Below are positions 1-5,080 of a stretch of 6,396 nucleotides of DNA, piece after piece. This stretch comes from an uncultured Eggerthella sp. (GTDB lineage: Bacteria > Actinomycetota > Coriobacteriia > Coriobacteriales > Eggerthellaceae), in the NCBI GenBank assembly GCA_900548955.1, contig URMQ01000098.1, positions 1 to 6,396 on the forward strand, written 5' to 3'. The translations under genes were made by a program, and so were the position numbers. The stretch's first letter is position 1. Each line of letters opens with the position of its first letter. The notes under the pieces were generated by a model. The model did no database searches. It had not been told where the DNA came from and saw only the letters and a list, made by a program, of their open reading frames with translations.

Positions 1-391
1 GTCGGCATCGACGCGGTCCGAGGCCGCACTGCGGTGGAACACGCCATCGACCACGTTTAGGGCTGTACTCAGCAAAAGAAGCAACTGATCCCGCGCACGC
101 CGCCAAAGCCGCTCCGCGCGCCTGACCTGTTGCAAAAGCAGTTGTAGTGTTGGACCCGAACCAAACCGTTTCGATGCTTACACATTCAGGTTTATAGCGA
201 TTAACCACCGCAGCAATTTGTCCATATATTTTTCCCAGCCGATCAGGCAGAGACCAAGATGACGGAGTTTCAATACAACCGTATGCAATACAAGACAGCC
301 GAGCGCCTTGTTGCGAAACCACACCCCAGCCCGTATGCGCCAAACCAGGGTCTATACCCAAAATAATGCGCTGTTGCTGGATGCGAACCAT
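1..391 (-). CDS. ruvC: Crossover junction endodeoxyribonuclease RuvC, N-terminal part (cut by window edge, possibly disrupted)
   Basis: RuvC resolves Holliday junctions as a dimeric metal-dependent endonuclease working with RuvAB in recombinational repair. The ATG at 389-391 has a good Shine-Dalgarno (AAAGGAG, 401-407, 9-nt spacer). Visible are the first catalytic Asp in ILGIDPG (D14), the catalytic Glu in SIETVWFG (E74), and the family signature FATGQARGAALAA followed by AEYSP at residues 107-111. W77 sits where Tyr or Phe is more usual. The two C-terminal catalytic Asp residues are not in the window. After AEYSP-K the expected [TQ]xVKxAVxGxGxADKxQVQ stretch is absent. The frame stays open to base 1 but reads an Arg/Pro-rich sequence (RGRWRVPPQCGLG). 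The last 18 or so codons are therefore doubtful: a frameshift, a junction with foreign DNA or an assembly error near 55-60 are all possible. Identity of residues 1-111 is secure; intactness is not. Confidence 0.88.
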   Translation of the reverse strand, partial: MVRIQQQRIILGIDPGLAHTGWGVVSQQGARLSCIAYGCIETPSSWSLPDRLGKIYGQIAAVVNRYKPECVSIETVWFGSNTTTAFATGQARGAALAACAGSVASFAEYSPKRGRWRVPPQCGLGPRRCR

Positions 392-397
392 CGGCTT

Positions 398-493
398 TTA
401 CTCCTTTAGATTTGCAGTGAGCTGCATGCTACCCAAAGCTGCGACTCCCAAAGCTCCATGCTGCCCAAAGCTCCATGCTGCACAAAGCTCCAT
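398..493 (-). other. Possible 31-codon upstream reading frame before ruvC
   Basis: A short minus-strand frame runs from an ATG at 491-493 to a TAA at 398-400. It is in the same phase as ruvC and ends 6 nt before the ruvC ATG. Its last codons (AAG GAG TAA) contain the ruvC Shine-Dalgarno. It is built largely from the 17-bp tandem repeat. No convincing ribosome binding site precedes its ATG and the peptide resembles nothing I recognise. It could be a leader peptide or simply an open stretch in a repeat; I favour the latter. Confidence 0.2.
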
Positions 494-497
494 GCTG
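435..497. repeat. 17-bp tandem repeat upstream of ruvC
   Basis: The unit AAAGCTCCATGCTGC plus two variable bases occurs at 450-466, 467-483 and (14 matching bases) 484-497. A diverged 15-nt version starts at 435, and GCTGCATGCT at 421-430 resembles the tail of the unit. The array lies in the probable 5' leader of ruvC, between the candidate promoter and its Shine-Dalgarno. Copy number may vary by slippage. Confidence 0.85.
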
Positions 498-510
498 TCG
501 TGAGCAGTAT

Positions 511-534
511 ATTGTCTCGAATATTGTCACGAAT
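511..534. repeat. Two adjacent 12-bp direct repeats (ATTGTCWCGAAT)
   Basis: ATTGTCTCGAAT (511-522) is followed immediately by ATTGTCACGAAT (523-534), an 11/12 match without a gap. It lies between the LexA box and the 17-bp repeat array. It may be a duplication by slippage or a regulator half-site pair; nothing in the sequence decides. Confidence 0.7.
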
Positions 535-544
535 TGCATACTAT

Positions 545-558
545 CAAACATTTGTTCG
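545..558 (-). promoter_or_regulatory. LexA operator (SOS box) upstream of ruvC
   Basis: Read on the minus strand this is CGAACAAATGTTTG. It fits the Gram-positive LexA consensus CGAAC-RNRY-GTTYG at every defined position. It sits 153 bases upstream of the ruvC ATG, one base after a possible minus-strand -10 box (TATTAT, 560-565), the usual place for LexA to block transcription. ruv genes are known SOS targets in several bacteria, so context and motif agree. Confidence 0.75.
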
Positions 559-559
559 T

Positions 560-590
560 ATAATAGCACAAACCACAAAAAACGCGACAA
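560..590 (-). promoter_or_regulatory. Candidate ruvC promoter overlapped by the SOS box
   Basis: On the minus strand, TATTAT (560-565) could be a -10 element. TTGTCG (585-590) is a weak -35 with a 19-nt spacer, and TGTCGC gives 18. Transcription would start close to or inside the LexA box, leaving a leader of about 155 nt carrying the repeats. A second -10-like TATACT (506-511) has no good -35. The assignment rests mainly on the neighbouring operator. Confidence 0.4.
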
Positions 591-622
591 ACACTAAAAG
601 AGCCCGTTAAAGATATTAAAGT

Positions 623-1003
623 CTACAGCCCAATGCGCTCAAAATATGCGAGCCATTTTTTGAACGATTCATCGCTAATAGCATGCTCCATCTGGCATGC
701 TTCTTCTTCGGCAACCTCTTCGGAAAGTCCCACTTTTTCCGTTAAAAAGCGAGTAAGCATTTCGTGGCGTTTCAGCACCGCGCAACCATACTTATAACCA
801 TCTTCAGTGAGTGTAATGTCGCCATAATAAGGCTGCTCGAGCATACCCGAATTCTTAAGGCTGGTAACCGCTTTCGAAACCGAAGCTTTAGAAACGCCCA
901 TCTTTGCTGCAATATCGACCGAACGGACGGGCTGAGTCTGGCTCCCGCCAAGCATCACTATGACCTCAAGATAATCTTCGTGAGACATGGAAACCTTTTC
1001 CAC
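623..1003 (-). CDS. DtxR/MntR-family metal-dependent transcriptional regulator
   Basis: A winged-helix repressor of the DtxR/MntR/TroR family, which binds Fe(II) or Mn(II) and represses metal-uptake genes. I chose the GTG at 1001-1003 (126 aa) because AAGGGG (1009-1014) lies 5 nt upstream. ATG 986-988, five codons downstream, has a weaker AAAAGG and is the alternative; the frame also stays open to a TTG at 1039. The sequence shows HEDYLEVI at the N-terminus, a helix-turn-helix around SVDIAAKMGVSKASVSKAVTSL, a wing at GDITLTEDG, KRHEMLTRFL, and EACQMEHAIS. Length matches the short MntR type without the SH3-like third domain. Candidate metal ligands combine Asp and Glu of EDYLE and His of KRHE (as in MntR) with Cys-x-x-Glu-His (as in DtxR/IdeR). 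Iron versus manganese cannot be decided, and no transporter gene is nearby. Divergent from thrC. Confidence 0.88.
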   Translation of the reverse strand: MEKVSMSHEDYLEVIVMLGGSQTQPVRSVDIAAKMGVSKASVSKAVTSLKNSGMLEQPYYGDITLTEDGYKYGCAVLKRHEMLTRFLTEKVGLSEEVAEEEACQMEHAISDESFKKWLAYFERIGL

Positions 1004-1047
1004 AACTTCCCCTTCCCGATCGATACACCGATGTAACAAAATCTATC

Positions 1048-1066
1048 TGATATACATAGTATACTG
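1048..1066 (+). promoter_or_regulatory. Candidate thrC promoter elements in the dtxR-thrC divergent region
   Basis: TGATATACA (1048-1056) looks like an extended -10. TATACT (1060-1065) is a second -10-like hexamer lying inside the 8-bp palindrome AGTATACT (1058-1065). No good -35 is seen for either. Transcripts from either element would begin at or after the ATG at 1067, which argues for the 1100 start of thrC. The palindrome also reads TATACT on the minus strand, so it could serve the regulator gene. Confidence 0.4.
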
Positions 1067-1099
1067 ATGCAGCAACACTTACTCACGAAAGTTGGATTT

Positions 1100-2644
1100 A
1101 TGGTTACTAATCACTACATTGATACTCGAGGTAAATGCACCACTCCCGTAACATTTACGGAAGCCGTAGTAAAAGGTCTTGCTGAAGGCGGCGGACTTTA
1201 TGTCCCCGAGACACTTCCCCATTTAAGCCTTGATGAAATTCTTTCTTTAACCAATCTTCCTTACGCAAAACGTGCTGCTTACATTTATCGATCCTTCGGT
1301 ATTGATCTTCCTGAGCAAAAAATCGACGAGCTCATGGAATCCGCCTATGGTTCGCGCTTTGACGACGAAGCTATTTGCCCAATCACTTCGCTGGATGATT
1401 CCACTCACGTTCTTGAATTATGGCATGGTCCCACAAGCGCCTTCAAGGACATGGCTCTTCAGTGCTTGCCTTACTTCTTTAGCGCAAGTGCCGCTCAGCT
1501 GCGCGAACAAGGGAAACTGAACAATACTTTCCTTATCCTTGTTGCCACCTCTGGTGATACCGGAAAAGCTGCACTCGAAGGCTTCCGCGATAAGGACGGC
1601 ATTCAAATCGGAGTTCTTTACCCCGATGGTGGCGTAAGCGATATTCAGTACAAGCAAATGGCAACCCAGCAGGGCGACAATGTTATGGTTTGGGCAGTTG
1701 AAGGCAATTTTGACGATTGCCAAACAGGAGCCAAGGCAGTATTTAGCGATGATGCCTTTGCTGCTCATTTAATGGACAAACATCAGGTTGCTCTTTCAAG
1801 CGCTAACTCTATCAACTGGGGTCGTTTGCTTCCTCAGGTTGTGTACTACGTATCAAGCTATGCAGAGTTGGTTGCTCAGGGCAAACTTGAAGCAGGTAAG
1901 CCTTTGGATGTCTGCGTACCTACGGGCAACTTTGGCAATATTTTGGCTGCATGGTACGCAAAACAGATTGGCACTCCCTTAGGAACCCTGTTTTGCGCAA
2001 GCAACGAAAATCGCGTACTGACCGACCTGATCAACACAGGTACGTACGATATTTCTGATCGCGAATTTGTACTTACTCCATCTCCTTCCATGGATATTTT
2101 GGTTTCCTCCAACGTTGAACGTCAGCTCTATGAGCTTACGGGTCGCAACGCAGAAGCTATTGCTACTTGGATGGATCAGCTTAAGAATGAAAAGATATTC
2201 ACGATTGATGATGAAACCCGCACTAAATTCCAAGCAGATTTCAAGGCCGATGCCGTAGATAGCCAAACCTGCCTTGAGACCATCAAGGAAGTACTTGATA
2301 GGTACAACTATCTTTTGGATCCTCACACTGCAGTAGCATTCAAGGTTGCTGAGCGTCTTAAGGGTGAAAATCCTGTTCTGATTGCTTCCACCGCTCACTG
2401 GGCGAAGTTTGGTGAAAACGTTTACCGTGCTTTGCATGGTATAAAGCCCGGCGAAGCGCTCCCTGAAGAAGTTGCACAGCTTAGTGGTTGCAAACTGAAC
2501 AATCTTATTGCCGATGAAGCAAACAGCCACAACATTCCACAAGGCTTAGCAGAACTCGACTCGCTTCCCATTCGCTTTGAAGACGTTATTGAAGGAACTA
2601 CCGAAGCAATAGAAACAGCAGTGAATTCATTCTTGGCGCGCTAG
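1100..2644 (+). CDS. thrC: Threonine synthase (PLP-dependent)
   Basis: Converts O-phospho-L-homoserine to L-threonine plus phosphate, the last step of threonine biosynthesis, in the cytoplasm. The protein is 514 aa from ATG 1100, matching the long threonine synthase type. It opens with NHYIDTRG and PVTFTEAVVKGLAEGGGLYVPE, the family's N-terminal block. The PLP-binding lysine is K116 in HGPTSAFKDMAL. ATSGDTGKAA (149-158), SSANSINWGRLLPQ (233-246) and VPTGNFGNILAAWYAKQ (273-289, phosphate loop) follow, then ASNENRVLTDL and SPSMDILVSSNVERQLYEL. An in-frame ATG at 1067 is less likely because it sits on promoter-like sequence with no ribosome binding site, although 1100 has only a weak one (TTGGA). 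The gene is monocistronic and followed by a strong terminator. No hom or thrB is adjacent. It appears intact. Confidence 0.96.
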   Translation: MVTNHYIDTRGKCTTPVTFTEAVVKGLAEGGGLYVPETLPHLSLDEILSLTNLPYAKRAAYIYRSFGIDLPEQKIDELMESAYGSRFDDEAICPITSLDDSTHVLELWHGPTSAFKDMALQCLPYFFSASAAQLREQGKLNNTFLILVATSGDTGKAALEGFRDKDGIQIGVLYPDGGVSDIQYKQMATQQGDNVMVWAVEGNFDDCQTGAKAVFSDDAFAAHLMDKHQVALSSANSINWGRLLPQVVYYVSSYAELVAQGKLEAGKPLDVCVPTGNFGNILAAWYAKQIGTPLGTLFCASNENRVLTDLINTGTYDISDREFVLTPSPSMDILVSSNVERQLYELTGRNAEAIATWMDQLKNEKIFTIDDETRTKFQADFKADAVDSQTCLETIKEVLDRYNYLLDPHTAVAFKVAERLKGENPVLIASTAHWAKFGENVYRALHGIKPGEALPEEVAQLSGCKLNNLIADEANSHNIPQGLAELDSLPIRFEDVIEGTTEAIETAVNSFLAR

Positions 2645-2708
2645 CTTGACGCACATTTGCGATTAGCGGTCATGTGAAACTTGCAAGCATGTCTTTATTG
2701 GCAGCCCG

Positions 2709-3158
2709 TTAGCTTGGTGTTCGAACGCTAATTACGATTTCTAAAAGATCGGTAAGTGTCACCTGCGTATTCGATGAAGCAGGTGACACTTTTATTTTTG
2801 TGGTTTGATCCGAAATAGGTAGCGCCACTTCTGACATAGATGGCTCAGACTGGGCTACTTTTTCTGCAAGCCCCGAATTCGACTCGTCACTTAAAGACAA
2901 CCGCGTTGTATTTGTCTCAGGACTTAAAGACAATCGCGTTGTATTTGTCTCAGGACTTAAAGACAATCGCGTTGTTTCAGTAAGAGAAGCCTGATTCTCC
3001 TCCTCTGTAAACGAATGAAGACATCCGTAGCACACTTCCATGTCCGCAAAACATCGTGCATGACAGATAGGACATTCTTTGATGCCGAAATTAGCTTCAG
3101 AAATCACCTGCTCTTTAAGAGCTGACTGTTCTGTTACAGCGGTCTGGCTGCTATACAT
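2709..3158 (-). CDS. Small zinc-ribbon protein with 11-residue TTRLSLS repeats
   Basis: I do not recognise this 149-aa protein as a named family. Residues 29-46 form a zinc-ribbon-like knuckle pair, CPIC (C29, C32) and CYGC (C43, C46), with an extra Cys at 36. Residues 61-94 carry three copies of an 11-aa unit, TTRLSLSPETN, the last ending DESN. The rest is Ser/Thr/Glu-rich and probably disordered. There is no signal peptide or membrane segment, so it is likely cytoplasmic. The ATG overlaps the end of the DUF192 gene by 8 nt, with AAGG inside that gene as ribosome binding site, suggesting translational coupling. It is last in the operon and its 3' end hosts the convergent thrC terminator. The ETT/NTT-R-L-S-L units faintly recall ETT phospho-acceptor motifs that FHA domains bind, but that is speculation. 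Confidence 0.75.
   Translation of the reverse strand: MYSSQTAVTEQSALKEQVISEANFGIKECPICHARCFADMEVCYGCLHSFTEEENQASLTETTRLSLSPETNTTRLSLSPETNTTRLSLSDESNSGLAEKVAQSEPSMSEVALPISDQTTKIKVSPASSNTQVTLTDLLEIVISVRTPS
2754..2799 (+). terminator. Rho-independent terminator of thrC
   Basis: A perfect 13-bp stem, AAGTGTCACCTGC (2754-2766) with GCAGGTGACACTT (2779-2791), encloses a 12-nt loop and runs into TTTATTTTT on the plus strand. It lies 109 bases after the thrC stop. The minus-strand side has no T-tract (it continues ACCGATC), so it appears to act only on plus-strand transcripts. It falls inside the 3' end of the convergent zinc-ribbon gene. Confidence 0.88.
2889..2975. repeat. 33-bp in-frame tandem repeat in the zinc-ribbon gene
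   Basis: Units begin ACTTAAAGACAA at 2889, 2922 and 2955. The first two are complete 33-bp copies (differing at one noted base, CCGCG versus TCGCG) and the third is cut after 21 bases (2955-2975). The period is 11 codons, so copy-number change keeps the frame. Near identity at DNA level indicates recent duplication. Confidence 0.92.
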
Positions 3159-3597
3159 TCACTATCACCCTTTCTCCTTTGCGATACCATCTATCAGTTG
3201 CCGAAGCATACCGCTCCAAAACGCTATATGCCTTCCAGCAATTTCTTATATTTCCAGGTGAAACTCCCCGTTCAGAGCAAATAATCACTCCTTTGCTATC
3301 CACGAACGCAATATCAAGGTTTTTCTTCATGCCAAAGGTATGAATTGATTTACAGGGAGATATCAAAAGCACACATTGTTCAGGCCTTGGGATCAAGAAC
3401 CCTAAAACCCTATCCCGAAATCGCGTCACAGGAACAAGATGATGCCGCATAGAATCTTTATCCCCGCTTCCGTCAGCTGTCACCAGAACTACTTCCTTTT
3501 TAGACACCTCCATCTGAGTAACTTTCACCTGAATTCCCGTTTTCAATTTCCTAACTGAACAACTTTCACCGAAGCAAGTTCCATCAGACAGACCCAT
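3151..3597 (-). CDS. DUF192 family protein
   Basis: A 148-aa protein whose C-terminal two thirds match the DUF192 (COG1430) pattern: RFRDRVLGFL (59-68), ISPCKSIHTFGMKKNLDIAFVD (79-100), then GVIICSERGVSPGNIR (103-118), VLERYASATDRWYRKGERV ending the fold. The family's biochemical role is unknown; many members are secreted or lipid-anchored, whereas this one shows no signal peptide. DUF192 genes are, to my recollection, frequent beside Tad/Flp pilus genes in Actinobacteria, which fits the TadE-like neighbour. The ATG at 3595-3597 is preceded by GGAAG with a 7-nt spacer, supporting this start. The first 50 residues are unlike the family. It lies 35 nt after the membrane-protein gene and overlaps the zinc-ribbon gene by 8 nt. 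Confidence 0.82.
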   Translation of the reverse strand: MGLSDGTCFGESCSVRKLKTGIQVKVTQMEVSKKEVVLVTADGSGDKDSMRHHLVPVTRFRDRVLGFLIPRPEQCVLLISPCKSIHTFGMKKNLDIAFVDSKGVIICSERGVSPGNIRNCWKAYSVLERYASATDRWYRKGERVIVNV

Positions 3598-3632
3598 TTA
3601 AATCACTTCCACCTGAAAACTCCTACTCTTTT

Positions 3633-4445
3633 TTAGTTGGCATCTCCGTTTTCAGCAGGAACAAGCACCACCGACACTTCATCTTCTACCGAAACACACG
3701 TTACCGCCAACCAGCGAAATAACCCCTCGTCTTTTACAAATGTAGTTGCACTATCTTGACCGCTTGGCACACAGGTCCACCCTTTTGCTTCAAGGTCGTT
3801 TTGAATTGAAGCCATTACCTCAGATGCACTGCCCTTGCGAGTAAATCCGATAGTTCTCCCGTCACTTGAAACCGCAAAAGGAGAATCTCCTTGCAAAGCA
3901 ATTTCTTCCTCAAAACCCGCAGGCAGGTTATTGGAATAGCTCCCCTGCCACGAAACATCACTCTCCACTTCAATCGTTCCTTTCGAAGCGCTTTCGTCTT
4001 TTGAAAGAGAAAACGACTCAAGCATTCCCCGCGTTCCTAGCTGCAATATTCCAGGATCTGACGAAGAAAAAGGATTAAGCGCTAAAAGTATCGCTACCAG
4101 CACAAGAGCCGCAAGCACCATCCAGGCTTTTGGATACAACAGACATTTCTTTGAGGAGCCTTCTTTGGTATCTGTGCGCTTTTGAACTAAACGTTCCTGC
4201 TTACCCATCGAACGCTTTTGCTTTGCTTCTACACTCTTTTGTTTCGCGGAGTGCTTCTCTTCTGCCGAACAACCTTGCCTAGCTATATACTCCCAGCCGT
4301 CCGAATGACTCTGCCCTGCTACACGCTCCGACGCGACACGCTGCTTCTCACTAGAGGGCATAGATCCTTGTTCGCTTCGAATCCGAGTGCGCAATTCTTC
4401 TCGAAGTTTCTTTTGTTGTTGTTTTCGTTTTAAGGAAGAAATCAT
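3633..4445 (-). CDS. Single-pass membrane protein with basic cytoplasmic N-terminus, unknown function
   Basis: I do not recognise a family for this 270-aa protein. Residues 1-100 are highly charged and Lys/Arg/Gln/Ser-rich (starting MISSLKRKQQQKKLREE). A transmembrane helix follows at about 106-124 (AWMVLAALVLVAILLALNP). The remaining 145 residues would be outside the membrane and contain PAGFEEEIALQGDSPFAVS, a DGRTIGFTRKGS stretch and two Cys (GWTCVPSG, AVTCVSVE) that could pair as a disulfide. The positive-inside rule puts the N-terminus in the cytoplasm. The ATG overlaps the TadE-like stop (ATGA, 4 nt) and has AGGAG (4453-4457) at a 7-nt spacer. Position directly after a pseudopilin gene suggests an envelope or pilus-assembly accessory role, by context only. 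Confidence 0.8.
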   Translation of the reverse strand: MISSLKRKQQQKKLREELRTRIRSEQGSMPSSEKQRVASERVAGQSHSDGWEYIARQGCSAEEKHSAKQKSVEAKQKRSMGKQERLVQKRTDTKEGSSKKCLLYPKAWMVLAALVLVAILLALNPFSSSDPGILQLGTRGMLESFSLSKDESASKGTIEVESDVSWQGSYSNNLPAGFEEEIALQGDSPFAVSSDGRTIGFTRKGSASEVMASIQNDLEAKGWTCVPSGQDSATTFVKDEGLFRWLAVTCVSVEDEVSVVLVPAENGDAN

Positions 4446-5080
4446 AAAAACACTCCTGGTTTATAAACATCAACAACAATTGATTCTTGATGCGTTAGCG
4501 GCGGAAACGAAACACCAAAAACACCCGAAAGAGATCCTTTTCCAAACAGCGTTGGAGAAAACTGCAAGGTTCCCTTGAATTCCACTAAGCCACCCGAAGA
4601 TCCACTAGAACTCACTTCAATATCTACCTGCTCAGAATCAAACTCACCATGCAAAGCTTCAGAAACTTGTGCGCAACTTCGCCCCACATCCTGCTCATAT
4701 GCCGGAGAGGAAGCATATGTGCAAACAAGGGATCGAAAAGAGCGATCAAAAGCAGTGCACTCAGAAAAGAACAACACTGCGTTAATAGCAACCAGAGCAA
4801 TTATTAAAGCGACAGGAAACGCAATGACAAATTCTATAGTCATCTGTCCAGGGCTTCCTTTGTGCATGATAGGAGCGCCGTGCGAAATCGAAGCTTGATT
4901 TGAATCTGAACCCACCTGCGGAATTAAATCTTTATTCGAACTTGAATCTGCACACGAAATTGAAGCTGCGCTTAAATCTGGACCCGCACGCGAAATTAAG
5001 CCGAAACACGAACCAAGATACGAACGCAGACACGAATTCAGACGTATACGTAAACCTATTGTTCTCATTCTTAACGCCAT
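4442..5080 (-). CDS. TadE-like pseudopilin with long repetitive leader
   Basis: A 212-aa protein. Residues 78-105 read GQMTIEF followed by a hydrophobic helix to about 105 (VIAFPVALIIALVAINAVLFF), the N-terminal pattern of TadE-like minor pseudopilins of Flp/Tad pili. Cleavage after G78 would leave Gln at +1 and Glu83 at +5, as in type IV pilin-like proteins. The remaining part (SECTAFDRSFRSLVC... to the C-terminus) would face outward. The leader is unusually long (about 78 residues), Ser/Cys-rich and built of repeats (LNSC-LRSY-LGSC and a 24-aa duplication). The start at 5080 is backed by AGGAG (5088-5092) at 7 nt; the internal Met72 just before the motif has no visible ribosome site. The gene overlaps the upstream one by 10 nt and the next by 4 nt. 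Pseudopilin role is by motif and context. Confidence 0.82.
   Translation of the reverse strand: MALRMRTIGLRIRLNSCLRSYLGSCFGLISRAGPDLSAASISCADSSSNKDLIPQVGSDSNQASISHGAPIMHKGSPGQMTIEFVIAFPVALIIALVAINAVLFFSECTAFDRSFRSLVCTYASSPAYEQDVGRSCAQVSEALHGEFDSEQVDIEVSSSGSSGGLVEFKGTLQFSPTLFGKGSLSGVFGVSFPPLTHQESIVVDVYKPGVFL
4884..5027. repeat. 72-bp imperfect direct duplication in the TadE-like leader
   Basis: Copies start at 4884 and 4956 with GAAATYGAAGCT. The first 44 bases match at 33 positions, and scattered identity continues (an aligned CGAAC later). The shift of 72 bases equals 24 codons. The protein shows it as LIxxxGxDxxxASIS at residues 28-42 and again at 52-66. It is older and more diverged than the 33-bp repeats. 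Confidence 0.7.
5006..5041. repeat. 12-bp tandem repeat, three copies, in the TadE-like leader
   Basis: ACACGAACCAAG, ATACGAACGCAG and ACACGAATTCAG occupy 5006-5017, 5018-5029 and 5030-5041. On the coding (minus) strand they give the 4-residue units LGSC, LRSY and LNSC, so the frame is kept. A more diverged unit may follow at 5042-5053. Confidence 0.75.

Noticed and set aside
559..564. Plus-strand TATAAT as a promoter
   Set aside because: It has no good -35 and faces only the 3' end of a minus-strand gene; the minus-strand TATTAT reading with the SOS box explains it better.
764..1036. Plus-strand open frame opposite the metalloregulator
   Set aside because: It is the antisense shadow of a clear DtxR-family gene, with no family likeness and no ribosome site of note.
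1979..2542. 187-codon minus-strand frame inside thrC
   Set aside because: It is antisense to highly conserved ThrC coding sequence and its product resembles nothing.
2705..2733. Short hairpin TTAGC/GCTAA as a terminator for the minus-strand operon
   Set aside because: The stem is only 5 bp with a long loop and no T-tract on the minus strand; no terminator for the operon could be identified.
2889..2975. 33-bp repeats as a CRISPR array
   Set aside because: Copies abut with no spacers and keep an 11-codon frame inside a gene, so they are a coding tandem repeat.
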